60,293 nucleotides of DNA from an uncultured Verrucomicrobiales bacterium (GTDB taxonomy: Bacteria > Verrucomicrobiota > Verrucomicrobiia > Verrucomicrobiales > Akkermansiaceae), in assembly GCA_949373085.1 (NCBI GenBank), contig CASICJ010000026.1, forward strand, positions 1 to 60,293. The letters run 5' to 3'. Positions 50,104 to 59,671 of this stretch are shown one piece after another. The position numbers and the translations under genes are program-made. The notes beneath the pieces are model-generated. The model had not been told where the DNA came from. It saw only the letters and a program-made list of their open reading frames with translations, and did not search any database. Positions within the stretch are counted from its first letter, which is position 1. Each line of letters starts with the position of its first letter.

Positions 50104-50283
50104 ATGAAATTTTTCATTCTACTGCTCGCTCCCATTTTCTTCGTTTCCTGCTCTGGCAGCCAACCTAACGAACGTAGGCCCGTGCCGCCTCAAGGAAGCG
50201 ATATCGGAAGTAAACCTTGGAACGACCCCTCAGTTGGACCCCGCCCTCAAGGTATCTTGGGCGGAATGGAACAAGGTCGATAA
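50104..50283 (+). CDS. Small predicted lipoprotein
   Basis: The ATG at 50104 gives a typical lipoprotein signal: MKFFILLLAPIFFVSC, with the lipobox Val-Ser-Cys and Cys16 as the lipid site. The mature part is about 44 residues, rich in Pro, Gly and Arg, without a known domain. The open frame extends upstream to 49999, but the lipobox supports the later start. It ends 24 bases before the Ser/Thr kinase gene on the same strand, so the two are probably co-transcribed. The function is unknown. Confidence 0.6.
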   Translation: MKFFILLLAPIFFVSCSGSQPNERRPVPPQGSDIGSKPWNDPSVGPRPQGILGGMEQGR

Positions 50284-50306
50284 ATTTGCCACCGTAACCG
50301 TCTGGA

Positions 50307-52607
50307 GTGAGTGATCCGGCTAGCGAAGAACCGATCCACGAATCCTGTGATGCATGCGGCAAACTTCTAGACGTAACGAGCTTCAGCCCGTTCGACACTG
50401 TCAGCTGCCCTCGCTGCTCGGCCGAGATAAAGGTAAGACGAGTCTTTGGAAACTACCGCCTTGAAAGGCGCTTTGCCACCGGAGGCATGAGCGTCATTTT
50501 CATCGGCTGGGATACCACTCTCAATCGCAAGATCGTAATTAAAGTTCTCAACGAGGAATACTGTAACGACGAAACTCGCATTCAAGCTTTCGAAAACGAG
50601 GCTCGTCTCACTGCAAAAGTGAGCCACACCAATGTCGTTAAAATTTTCGCCGTCGACCGTGCGCACGGTCGCTTCTACCTAGTCATGGAATTACTGGATG
50701 GTCGAAGCTTCGAGCGAGTCATGGAGGAACGAGGAGCCCTTCCCGAAGACGAAGTTCTGGAAATCGCTATCCAAATCGCATCCGGACTCAAAGCGGCAAA
50801 GCGAGCAGGAATAATCCACCGGGACGTCAAGCCCGGTAACATTCACATCGCCCAAGACGGACGCGCCAGGCTTCTGGACTTCGGACTCGCCCTCGTTACT
50901 CAAGATGGAAGAGTCCAAGCCAAAGAAGCTTGGGCTACTCCCTACTACGTGCCCCCCGAAGCTCTGGAACGTGATGTCGAAGATTTTCGAAGTGATATTT
51001 ATGCCTTTGGTGCCACTCTTTACCACGCTCTAGGTGGATGTCCCCCATTTAAATTGGTCACCAACTCAATCAGCAGCCTTCGCAAAGCCAAAAAAGCCAT
51101 CCCAAAACTCTGTAAAGTGGCACCTTGGATCAACCGGAATACCGGTGAAGTCATTGATCGCATGATGGCCTTTCACCCAGACCACCGCTGGCCAAGTTAC
51201 GGAAAGGTCATAAAAGCCCTAGAACAAGCCCAGCTTAAAATTGGCCACGACTCTTCTTCTCCGATTCATATTCAAACAAGAATCAAAAGGCGGAAAAGGA
51301 AAACAGTCTTTAGTATTATTTCCACCATCTTTTTGGTTTTAGTGAGCATCGGGTTGGCGACTTGGCAGCCCTGGATAAAAATCACCACCAAGCCTAAAAC
51401 TGTATCCGGAAGCAATAACACGCAAAATAGAAAGCTAACGATCTTCAACCCAAACGGTGAAGATCGACCAAGCTTAGAAAAACGATGGACCGAAGCTCGT
51501 CAGCTCACCAAATCTGGTAACTACGAAAAAGCATCTGAGAGATTTCTATCGATTTCACGCGATCCCACTATCTCCGGAATGGAGCAAGTGTGGACCTCTC
51601 TAGAGGCATCGATCGCAAATGCTTTGGCTGGCAAACCCGGTGCGGCCCGCCGGCTAATCTCCAAGTCCCTCTCAGACCTTGACGCTCTTCCGGAACAGCA
51701 CTCACAGCAAAAGCTCTACCAAGAACTCTGCCGGGTCCTGGAACGCATCAAACCTCCCACAATCCATGATCTCACTGACGATCCCAAAAACATTACTGAT
51801 TGGATGGGCACCTTTGCAATCGCTCTCAAACTCTGGGAACAAGGCAAATGGGAAGAAGCTCTCCCCTTGTTTGCCAACGTTCGTGGAGCCGAAATTCCCA
51901 ACGACCTATCTTGGTTTGTTATTTATCAAAATATAGCTGACGACTATTTGGGAGATGGTCAGATTCTCGCCAAACTTAAAAAATTTCCCACCCCGAAAGA
52001 CGGACAAGAAACCAACAGATTGATCGCCGAAATTACTAAGGCTTTAAAAAATCTACGTTCTATGGGACGAGCAAATTATAATTTAGATGCCAGACTCAAA
52101 CACCTCATCCAACTTCGTAAAGGATTTCAAAACGGCCAAGTGTTCAGCCACTCCTTGACGTGGAAAAGATTTCAAGCACATCTTAGAAATAAAGGATCAT
52201 CATACCATTTCGATGATATCGAGGTATTACTTCAAAACCCACCGGAAGATGCTCCATCAGAAGCAGTTTGGGCTTGGTATTACCTCCAAAGAAATGCCGC
52301 CGCTTTTCTGGCGAATATTACCATCCACAACAACTGGATCACCGATAAAAAAAATGGCGAGGAAATCACTGGAGTCTCCGGAGATAGCACTGGCTTAAAA
52401 CTCGATGATGGATCCGTCGTCCCTTGGTCTGAAATCAAGCCTGAAAACTTGTTGGATAAACGAGCTAACAACGAAGCTCAGGCCATTGCCTTCGCTTGGT
52501 TAGTCGGTTTAAATGCGCAGGCCGAAGAGATGGCTGAGGATTTGGCCAGTCGCAACGAGGAATTTAAGACCACTTGGCGGCGCATCATCATCGCTACTTC
52601 ACAATAG
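50307..52607 (+). CDS. Membrane Ser/Thr protein kinase with N-terminal zinc ribbon
   Basis: The 766-residue product (GTG start) has a zinc ribbon (Cys14, Cys17, Cys34, Cys37), then a Hanks-type kinase domain (about residues 50-310): glycine-rich loop at 58-63, Lys79 in IVIKVL, HRDVKPGN (Asp173) and DFG (191-193), so it looks active. One membrane span is at about 333-352. The C-terminal 410 residues would be periplasmic. They are helical, TPR-like, and end with a short beta motif (SGDSTGLKLDDGSVVPWSEI) resembling an SH3-type module. This layout is common in Planctomycetes and Verrucomicrobia. Its targets and ligand are unknown. A small lipoprotein gene is 24 bases upstream. Confidence 0.88.
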   Translation: MSDPASEEPIHESCDACGKLLDVTSFSPFDTVSCPRCSAEIKVRRVFGNYRLERRFATGGMSVIFIGWDTTLNRKIVIKVLNEEYCNDETRIQAFENEARLTAKVSHTNVVKIFAVDRAHGRFYLVMELLDGRSFERVMEERGALPEDEVLEIAIQIASGLKAAKRAGIIHRDVKPGNIHIAQDGRARLLDFGLALVTQDGRVQAKEAWATPYYVPPEALERDVEDFRSDIYAFGATLYHALGGCPPFKLVTNSISSLRKAKKAIPKLCKVAPWINRNTGEVIDRMMAFHPDHRWPSYGKVIKALEQAQLKIGHDSSSPIHIQTRIKRRKRKTVFSIISTIFLVLVSIGLATWQPWIKITTKPKTVSGSNNTQNRKLTIFNPNGEDRPSLEKRWTEARQLTKSGNYEKASERFLSISRDPTISGMEQVWTSLEASIANALAGKPGAARRLISKSLSDLDALPEQHSQQKLYQELCRVLERIKPPTIHDLTDDPKNITDWMGTFAIALKLWEQGKWEEALPLFANVRGAEIPNDLSWFVIYQNIADDYLGDGQILAKLKKFPTPKDGQETNRLIAEITKALKNLRSMGRANYNLDARLKHLIQLRKGFQNGQVFSHSLTWKRFQAHLRNKGSSYHFDDIEVLLQNPPEDAPSEAVWAWYYLQRNAAAFLANITIHNNWITDKKNGEEITGVSGDSTGLKLDDGSVVPWSEIKPENLLDKRANNEAQAIAFAWLVGLNAQAEEMAEDLASRNEEFKTTWRRIIIATSQ

Positions 52608-53025
52608 ATAGACTCATCCCGTCCAACATACGCGTAACATTAGAATAACATCTCCGTGAAGCTATGCTTAAGGGCACTCTGATCTTAAGGTTGGGATCGC
52701 CTTGTCATAGCCCTTTCAATTCAGGACTATCAACCGACCCTCGAGTCTTAGACAAGATGAGTTTTGGCGTCCCTGTCAGACTTGACCTAACACACTGAAG
52801 ACGAAAGCAGGGCAAAAATCATGGCCATGAATTCTACAACCTGATCAAAAGCATAAACTTGTCGCCCGGAGAATTTTCGAAAGATCCACTAGGAGACAGT
52901 AGATGGAACCCTCACCCTTTTTTGCGGCCACATCTGAAAATTTAAAGTCCAAAAAAAACTAAGATCGTTGAGCACTTCAAGATTCTAGATAATTTTTGAG
53001 AGGACTCACAAAGCAAATGAAGTAT
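52608..53025. other. Intergenic region, no gene seen
   Basis: The 418 bases between the kinase and the convergent esterase hold no ORF with recognisable features. Two long A/T runs occur, but no hairpin followed by a T-run was found. It may contain decayed sequence. Nothing more can be supported. Confidence 0.4.
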
Positions 53026-53817
53026 TTATTTCTCGCTGAGTTTATTCGCTTTTTTCTGGTGAAACAGCCATGTCAGCACGTCTTGATCTCGATAGGTCCT
53101 ATCCCATGAGTTATGTCCCACGCCTTCATATTCGGTGTATTTCGCCTTACCTCCAACTTTTCGAAGTGCTGCCACCATATCTCGTGACCGCTTTGTCTTG
53201 ACGCTCTTGTCAGATCCACCATGGAACACCCATATTGGGAGGGTCTTTATCACGCTCGCAATCTCGGTATCACCACCTCCGCAAACTGGCATAGCTGCAG
53301 CAAAGATCTTTGGCATTCGCTGAATAATGTCCCATGTCCCAAATCCCCCCATGGAAAGACCGGTGACATAGATTCGTTTCTCGTCCACAGGCAGTGTCTT
53401 GATAGATTCCTTCAGTAATTCGATCGTCAGTCGCATTGAATCTGATGGCTCGATTGTCAACTTATGCGAAAGATCGCCCCACGGTGTGTTGACCCATTGT
53501 TCGCCAGCAGGACACTGGGGTGCAATTATGATTGAGGGAAAATTCTTCCTCTTTGAGTATGCCAAAAGATCCTTAACCCCATGAATTAATTGTTTCTTGT
53601 TATCACTCCCTCTTTCGCCAGCGCCGTGAAAAAACAGAACGAACGGATACTCTTTTTTAGAATCAAGGTTTTCAGGAAGATGAATCCTGTAGTTCAAGAA
53701 CTTCCCCTTTGCGGATTTGAAAATCTTCGCATCAAAAGGAGTCGCCGCTTCTAGTGAAGTAGTGGAACAAAATATTAGGGATGTCAAAACGACATAAATT
53801 AATCGGCTGTATTTCAT
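53026..53817 (-). CDS. Exported alpha/beta-hydrolase (esterase/prolyl-oligopeptidase-like)
   Basis: The 263-residue product has a signal peptide (about residues 1-24). The alpha/beta-hydrolase core has the oxyanion region PFVLFFHGAGERG, the nucleophile motif GLSMGGFG (Ser near residue 155), an acidic residue in HGGSDKSV and the His in GVGHNSWD. This matches the dienelactone-hydrolase/PHB-depolymerase-like 'predicted peptidase' group (COG4099). The size suits a single-domain periplasmic esterase. The substrate is unknown; feruloyl or acetyl-glycan esterase activity is possible. It stands alone between two gene-free stretches. Confidence 0.82.
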   Translation of the reverse strand: MKYSRLIYVVLTSLIFCSTTSLEAATPFDAKIFKSAKGKFLNYRIHLPENLDSKKEYPFVLFFHGAGERGSDNKKQLIHGVKDLLAYSKRKNFPSIIIAPQCPAGEQWVNTPWGDLSHKLTIEPSDSMRLTIELLKESIKTLPVDEKRIYVTGLSMGGFGTWDIIQRMPKIFAAAMPVCGGGDTEIASVIKTLPIWVFHGGSDKSVKTKRSRDMVAALRKVGGKAKYTEYEGVGHNSWDRTYRDQDVLTWLFHQKKANKLSEK

Positions 53818-54332
53818 ATTTAAGTCCTTCTCTCTCTAGCGAATGTCAAGTGCCTGCCACAAGCTAGCAGCCGCACCCTTTCGACTTCAAGGACGAGATT
53901 TTGATTATCATAAGCATTTAGATTCGCGGCGACCAGCCTATTGGTAAGACCCGCTTGTTCGCTTCCACCTACTCGGAGGGTATTAGCGACTTGATCGGAA
54001 TTACCGCAAGCTCATTACTATTTATGTCATCGTGACGGCCACCAGACCGGGCGATATTACCAAGAGGATGATCAAAAAAGCACTCACTAGGGTCTGACTA
54101 TTCTTGTACATATTTCTATCTTAAGAGCATACGTCAAAGCTAACCCACTCCTTACCTGAGGGAGGATATTGACTACGGATTGTTAGTTGAGAACTTTATA
54201 GCCTTTCCGAACCCGACGCAGATCATTTACCTGCGTTACCCCTAGATACTCTTAGTTTTTACAGCAGAAAAACGGAGAGCTTAAAATTAGAGGAGACAGC
54301 AAGGAGCCATGAAGAACTAAATCAAAATTAGC
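53818..54332. other. 515-base gene-poor region
   Basis: Between the esterase start and the hrpB stop no ORF above 60 codons is convincing. Short open stretches exist in several frames, but none shows a known motif, signal peptide or consistent frame. It could be a degraded gene or a regulatory region of the esterase. No tRNA, repeat or terminator was recognised. Confidence 0.4.
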
Positions 54333-56870
54333 TCAAGGCTGTCTACCGCCCTCCCAGTTGTGTTTGGGATAACGACCCGCGAGATCTTTTTTCATCTGTG
54401 CGAATCCCCTCTCCCAAAACCCAGGCAGATCACTTGTCACCTGCCACGGCCTCTGGTTAGGTGCTAAGATCTTCGCCACCAGCGGATGGCCGTTGGCTAT
54501 CGCCGGGGTCTCCTTCACCCCATAAAGTCGCTGGACTTTCTCTTCAAACCACGGGTCGTTACCAGCGGCGTAAAGCACCCTCGTATTCACTCCATTTTCC
54601 AAAGTAATTTTCTCAGGCGCAAATGAATCCATGGCCTGGCGCTGCGGGATTGATAACCAATCATGCAGGACCCGCCACGGGTCGCGACCCTTGACCTCCT
54701 TAAAAGTCGTTGCCCCGGCGCAAATCTGCGCGATCGCCATCTCACGATCCCCAGCATCAAACCCCGGAAACTCCAATTCTGGCATGGCCTTGCTCAAAAA
54801 ATCCAATCGCGCAATCCACCGCTCAACCTTGGTATCCCACTTCTTCAACGCTAAATCTCCTGCGATTACCCGCCCCGCCAGAAGCTCGCCCGCGAGATTA
54901 GGGTCAACTTCCCCTCCCCGCTTCTCCTCCAGAACCAAACCACGAAAGATCCGTTGTTTTACCGCCACCACCCGCCGTGAAATTTCGTCAAAAATAACGT
55001 TCTCTGAATCATTGATTGCTCCAGCCGGAATCCAATCTTTCGAAATCTCAACACATCGCGACAAGATCACCGAACGCTCCCGCCCTTCGACTTCGATCAT
55101 GTCAGCGGCCAAAAACAAAGTCGTATTTCGCACTACCGATTTTGGATGCAACTTCCCTTTGCGACCGCCCACCACATGACACACCGCGCTTCCTTGATCT
55201 CGTCTCACCGCCAATCGATCACCAAACGCTATCAACATCGCTCTAGCACAAGCTTCGCCACGCTGACGGAAATCCGGCTCTTTTATTCGTCCGCCCCGCT
55301 TTTTAAGCAGGCGGCCCAGCTGCTGAAAATTCTTCCACGTTTCCCTAGCCCCTCTCGCAAGCACCCCAAGCCCGTCGCATTCACTCGGCCGAAAATCCAA
55401 GTTTTTCGCCGCCATCATCGCCAACCACTCCGCTCCAAAATCATTTGCCCAACCAGGCTCTCCTTCCAGGAACTCGGCCCACTTTTGCCCACGCCCAGCT
55501 CTCTTAAAAACCCCCTCTCCTTGCACCGCTGCCGCAACGAATAAGACCTCCCCCAGGCAATCTCCGCCCTGAAGTACAAGAGCCGCTAGGCGTGGATGCA
55601 GAGGCAGCGCCGCCATCTGTTTTCCCACTTCCATTAACCGACCCCCCGAATCCAAGGCACCAAGACAGGTCAGAAGCTTTTCCGCATCAAGCCGGCGCTC
55701 ATTCTCAGGTTGATCCAACCAACGAAAGCCCGTGATTTCATCCACACCCAACCGCTTTAAGAAGAGGATCGCGTCAGCCAAATCCACCCTGCGAACTTCC
55801 GGCGTTTCAAATTCCTTCCGATTGCGATGATCACTCTCACTCCACAAACGCACGCAGCGACCCGGCCCAGTGCGACCCGCACGGCCCGCCCGTTGATCAG
55901 CCGCCGCTCTCGCGATCTTGACCACACCCAGCGAATCGAATCCGCGCGCGACATCGTAACTTGATTGACGAACCAAGCCGGAATCGACCACCGCCTTGAC
56001 GCCCTCAATCGTCACCGAAGTCTCAGCTACGTTGGTCGCCAGAATGATGCGCTTGGAACCATCCATTTTCAGGGCGGACCGCTGTGCTGTCGGACTGAGA
56101 GCCGAGTAAAGTGGACAAACCTCCCACCCTTTGAGCGCTGCTGCATTTTCCAGCAGGCTTTGTGATTTACGGATCTCATACATTCCCGGTAGGAATACAA
56201 GAATACGATCGCCCGCGATCAACTCACGTGCCTCCGCTTTCACTGCCGTCGCCACCCGATCCCAAACTTCCTCGTGCCGATTAAGCCCCCGTCGCCCTAC
56301 TTGCCCCTCTCCCCGGTGCATTATCTCAACCGGGAACATCCGCCCGCCAGCTTCCACTAATTTACAAGGCTCCAAATAATCTTTTAAACCACCCGTTTCA
56401 AGAGTCGCAGACATCACCACCACCCGCAGATCTGGCCGAACGCTTTCCTGAAGATCAAGTACACGTGCAAGCGAAAGATCTGAAGACAATCTCCGCTCAT
56501 GGAATTCATCAAAAATAACCGCCCCGACTCCGGAAAGCTCAGGATCATCAAGCAATATTCGCTGTAAAACTCCATCGGTTACGAAGAGAATCTCGGTCTC
56601 CGGCCCCGATTGGTTCTCAAAGCGGACCGAGTATCCCACTCCTTTTCCCAGCGGGGTGCCCATTTGTTTGGCCACAAATTCTGCCAATAACCTCGCCGCC
56701 ATCCGCCGAGGTTGAACCACCACAACCTGCCCCTCGCACTCACCTCGAACCATTCCTGGGACAGTGGTCGATTTTCCTGATCCTGTCGGCGCCTTAAGTA
56801 AAAGTCGACCCTGATCAACCGCCACCGAAGCGCGAATCTCCTTCTCAACTTCGTTTACCGGCAACCTCAC
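54333..56870 (-). CDS. hrpB: ATP-dependent helicase HrpB
   Basis: This DEAH-box RNA helicase of the HrpA/HrpB type has 845 residues, close to E. coli HrpB (about 810). Motifs in order: Walker A APTGSGKSTT (about residue 27), DEFHER (motif II), SATL (motif III), ATNVAETSVTI, and QRAGRAGRTGPGRCVRLW (motif VI). The helicase-associated and HrpB C-terminal domains follow (about 400-845), including the typical VTSDLPGFWERGF and YPKHNWEGG at the end. It appears intact. Its cellular role in most bacteria is not defined. It is divergent from tatA. Confidence 0.95.
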   Translation of the reverse strand: MRLPVNEVEKEIRASVAVDQGRLLLKAPTGSGKSTTVPGMVRGECEGQVVVVQPRRMAARLLAEFVAKQMGTPLGKGVGYSVRFENQSGPETEILFVTDGVLQRILLDDPELSGVGAVIFDEFHERRLSSDLSLARVLDLQESVRPDLRVVVMSATLETGGLKDYLEPCKLVEAGGRMFPVEIMHRGEGQVGRRGLNRHEEVWDRVATAVKAEARELIAGDRILVFLPGMYEIRKSQSLLENAAALKGWEVCPLYSALSPTAQRSALKMDGSKRIILATNVAETSVTIEGVKAVVDSGLVRQSSYDVARGFDSLGVVKIARAAADQRAGRAGRTGPGRCVRLWSESDHRNRKEFETPEVRRVDLADAILFLKRLGVDEITGFRWLDQPENERRLDAEKLLTCLGALDSGGRLMEVGKQMAALPLHPRLAALVLQGGDCLGEVLFVAAAVQGEGVFKRAGRGQKWAEFLEGEPGWANDFGAEWLAMMAAKNLDFRPSECDGLGVLARGARETWKNFQQLGRLLKKRGGRIKEPDFRQRGEACARAMLIAFGDRLAVRRDQGSAVCHVVGGRKGKLHPKSVVRNTTLFLAADMIEVEGRERSVILSRCVEISKDWIPAGAINDSENVIFDEISRRVVAVKQRIFRGLVLEEKRGGEVDPNLAGELLAGRVIAGDLALKKWDTKVERWIARLDFLSKAMPELEFPGFDAGDREMAIAQICAGATTFKEVKGRDPWRVLHDWLSIPQRQAMDSFAPEKITLENGVNTRVLYAAGNDPWFEEKVQRLYGVKETPAIANGHPLVAKILAPNQRPWQVTSDLPGFWERGFAQMKKDLAGRYPKHNWEGGRQP

Positions 56871-56985
56871 AACTCAAGACAAACACTCGTAGCTCCCATT
56901 CGCACGTCAGATTTTTTGAAATGTCGCTGCAACATCTCGCGTTTCATCTCTTGCCTATGCAGCTAATCCCCCATACTCTCCAACC

Positions 56986-57252
56986 ATGAACTCGATCGTC
57001 GCTTTTCTCGGAACTCTTGGCGCACAGGAGATGATCCTCATTTTCCTCATCCTTCTTTTACTCTTCGGAGCTAAGAAGCTTCCACAACTCGCCCGAGGGA
57101 TTGGCAAGAGTGTCGGTGAATTCCGAAAAGCCCGTGAAGAGTTTGAAGATGAAATCAGAAAAGGAGGTGAAGAGCTTGATAATGAAACTGAGAAATCAGA
57201 CGACGACAAGGTCACCAAAGCTCCTGGTGCTGAGCCAAGGACTGAATCATGA
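56986..57252 (+). CDS. tatA: Sec-independent translocase protein TatA
   Basis: TatA forms the pore of the twin-arginine pathway. The 88-residue product has one N-terminal span (about residues 4-27, with GAQEMILIFLILLLLFG), the FGAKKLPQLARGIGKSVGEFRKA amphipathic helix and a charged, flexible tail. TatA and TatB-like forms cannot be separated fully, but the FGAKKLP hinge is TatA. No tatC is nearby. Its stop overlaps the next start by four bases. Tat signals occur on the DUF1552 proteins in this window. Confidence 0.93.
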   Translation: MNSIVAFLGTLGAQEMILIFLILLLLFGAKKLPQLARGIGKSVGEFRKAREEFEDEIRKGGEELDNETEKSDDDKVTKAPGAEPRTES

Positions 57253-58296
57253 AACGACTCGATAAAATTATTTTCCAAAACGCTCCGCGAATCCTTCTCG
57301 GGGCGTTTTTTCTTTGTAGTTCCTGCAAAGAGAGGGCCACACCGGAAGAGTCTTCTGCCAAGGACCCCGGTCCAGTTGAGAAGCCCATTCCTGTGAATGA
57401 CGCGGGGACTGCCATCCCAGGAACACCCGCCACACCTGTAGAACCGAAGGAAACAGCCGCTGAAACTGGTGAAGGGATACGTTTCATGGCCTATAACATA
57501 GAAAACTATTTGACCATGACCCGCTACGTGAAAGGCGGAGATAAAATCAGTTCTCCAAAGGACCCAAAAGAAGTCGCGGCCCTCGTCAAAATTATCGTGG
57601 ACGAAAAACCCGATATTCTCGGAATCTGTGAGATTGGAACCGAAGGGGACCTTCAAGACCTACAAACCCGGCTTAAAGCGGCGGGCCTCAATCTGCCTCA
57701 CTACGTTCATACTGGAGGCATCGACTCGACCCGTCGACTCGGAATCCTTTCCTCGTTCCCTATCGCCGGTAATCACTCCAAGCAGGAGCTGGTTTATGAG
57801 ATTAATGGCCACGAACGAATGATGGGACGTGGCATTCTAGACGTTACGATTGATCTGCCTGGAGGCACGACCCACTTCATCGGCCTTCACTTGAAATCAA
57901 AGCGGGAGCTCGAGGACTTTGATCAAGCTGAGATACGCCTCAATGAAGCCCGTCTCGCTCGCGAGCATTGCGATGCTATTTTTGCTGAAGATGCGAATGC
58001 GCGAATCGTTCTTTACGGAGATATGAACGACACCCGTAAGACCCCCCCCTCTCGCCATGCTCATGGGGAAATATAAGAGCGATACTTACATGGGAGACGT
58101 TTTTGCCAAGGACTCGCGGAAGCACCTTTGGACACACTTTTGGTCATACCAACAACAATATGCCCGCTTCGACTGGGTCATGATCTCGCCTGCGGTTTAT
58201 TCAAATGTGGATAAAGAAAACTCCTACATCGCCGATCCTGAAATTTGGAATGACGCTTCTGACCACCGCGCGGTTGTCGTCACCTTGAAAAAGTAG
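57249..58296 (+). CDS. Lipoprotein of the endonuclease/exonuclease/phosphatase family, frameshifted at a C8 run
   Basis: The N-terminus ends in FFLCSSC, a lipobox giving a lipidated surface or periplasmic protein. After a Pro-rich linker (about residues 28-75) the EEP fold follows: FMAYNIENYL, LGICEIG with the catalytic Glu, VTIDLPGGTTHFIGLHLKSKR, and LYGDMND with Asp/Asn. At 58042-58049 eight C bases shift the frame to a stop at 58076; with seven C the frame continues (KTPPLAMLMG) to the C-terminal FDWVMIS and NDASDHRAVV, the last holding the catalytic Asp-His. The repaired protein is about 348 residues. The start overlaps tatA (ATGA). The substrate is unknown. Confidence 0.82.
57277..57311 (+). 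terminator. Terminator-like hairpin inside the next coding region, downstream of tatA
   Basis: AAAACGCTCC (57277-57286) pairs with GGGGCGTTTT (57300-57309) across a 13-base loop and continues into a run of six T (57306-57311). This is a good intrinsic terminator for tatA, 24 bases after its stop. It lies inside the signal-peptide coding part of the following lipoprotein gene, so it would act as an attenuator for it. Translation of the gene could block hairpin formation. Confidence 0.7.
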
Positions 58297-58346
58297 TTTA
58301 AGCTCCTCGCTTTCTCTTGTCTCGCCTCTTGAGACAACGACTAATT

Positions 58347-58995
58347 CTATTTCCCGCCAATCCAAGCAATCGCTCCCGGCACGATTCTTCGCCAGCCAAG
58401 AGCTCGCACCAGACCTGCAATCGCCTCACCTTCTGAACGACGGGCCACCAAGGCGGTCTCCTCCAACATGTCGGCAACAGTTCCCGCGGCTGCTCTCTCA
58501 ACTGGCAAGGTAAACCACAGAAACACAGTCGCAAACCCAAGAGATGCGGCGACGATTCCCAAGCACAAAGTTGGAGATAGCCGACCTATCACCATCGCAA
58601 AAGCCATCACAATCATGGTGAACGCCGGCATTGCCGACCCAAATTTCACGGCCCACTTTCGCCAGCTCACCACCTTTTCTTGTCGACGAGCCATTAGGAC
58701 GAGGCCTGCCAAAATACCAGCATTGGCGACATCACGAGCTTTTCTGGACCGCGAAAGTGCTGGTGGAACAACTAAACGAGTGGGCCCCAAAACCATAAAA
58801 AGTCGTTTTTTTCACCTGAATCTCGACATCTCCGGCCCTTCCCTTCTTTAGAATTCGCTCAATCATTTCATGACCAGAGATCGACACCTCGGTTCCTCCC
58901 TCTTTGCGGACAATTCTGTCGCTCAGAAATTTTCTGGCTATAAATGAAACAAGAACGGGGATCAGCCCCATGAGAAGAAGAAGTTTGGCCATCAC
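58347..58995 (-). CDS. YugP-like protein lacking the HExxH zinc site, frameshifted near 58797
   Basis: Two overlapping reading frames join into one protein of about 215 residues if one base is removed in the T5 run at 58797-58801 (or the adjacent A7 run). The N-terminal part (MAKLLLLMGLIPVLVSF membrane span, then SGHEMIERILKKGRAGDVEI) and the C-terminal part (RARDVANAG-like segment, WRKWAVKFGSAMP, two spans and FTLPVERAAAG) follow the layout of YugP-type membrane zinc peptidases. Where YugP has HEVGHA, this protein reads ANAGILAG, so metal binding looks lost. A role as an inactive paralogue is inferred. The gene is convergent with the lipoprotein gene. Confidence 0.55.
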
Positions 58996-59092
58996 TCGTG
59001 AGTAGATACCTTCACCTTATATTTGCGAATTTTGAATTTCATTTTTCACCTTTTCCTCCAGACTCCGCCCTCATTCCTAAAAGGACTAAGTT

Positions 59093-59671
59093 ATGGCAGA
59101 AGATACAGAAGGACCAGAGATCGAGGTCGCCCCCCCCTCATCCTCAAACCAAAACATTGTAATGGGGATCGTAATGGGCGCAGCCGTCTTACTTCTCCTC
59201 GTTTTGGTGATCACCAAAAAATTTAATACTAGCGGAAATAACATGACAGATCCTGCAGTTGTCGAACTTCGTAAAGAACTAGATGCACAAAAGAAAAAAA
59301 GCGATCAGCTACGCTTCGGCGGGATCTCATCAGACCCACAGGCTCTCGTCTTTCAGATCAAGAACGACACCGATGCCCTCGCTCGCCTGGTGAACTCGAG
59401 TGCCAGTGACGCGGCAGCTCTCCGCGCAGCCCAAGCTGATGCTTCCGTTCTTGCTGCGACAAATGCCGAGCTTCGCATAGAACGGGACCAATACCGCATC
59501 AATGCCAATCGCGCAGTGAAACTTCAGAACCAACTTGAACTAGCCCGTCAAGAATCCACCGGAATGATTAACCAAAGCGAATATGACCAACTTAGGACCA
59601 AGCTAGATGCCGCTTCAGTCGAAAACAAGAATCTGCGCAATCAGATATCTGAAATGCAAAATGACAAATAA
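59093..59671 (+). CDS. Hypothetical coiled-coil membrane protein
   Basis: The 192-residue product has an acidic N-terminus, one membrane span (about residues 22-41, IVMGIVMGAAVLLLLVLVI) and a long helical region (about 55-190) with heptad-like Leu/Ala spacing, typical of a coiled coil (ELRKELDAQKKKSDQLR, LRTKLDAASVENKNLRNQ). There is no catalytic motif. It is monocistronic. A structural envelope role is possible but not supported further. Confidence 0.7.
   Translation: MAEDTEGPEIEVAPPSSSNQNIVMGIVMGAAVLLLLVLVITKKFNTSGNNMTDPAVVELRKELDAQKKKSDQLRFGGISSDPQALVFQIKNDTDALARLVNSSASDAAALRAAQADASVLAATNAELRIERDQYRINANRAVKLQNQLELARQESTGMINQSEYDQLRTKLDAASVENKNLRNQISEMQNDK

Noticed and set aside
55146-55544. 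Plus-strand ORF of 132 codons inside hrpB
   Set aside because: It is antisense to the conserved hrpB C-terminal region and lacks any recognisable feature.
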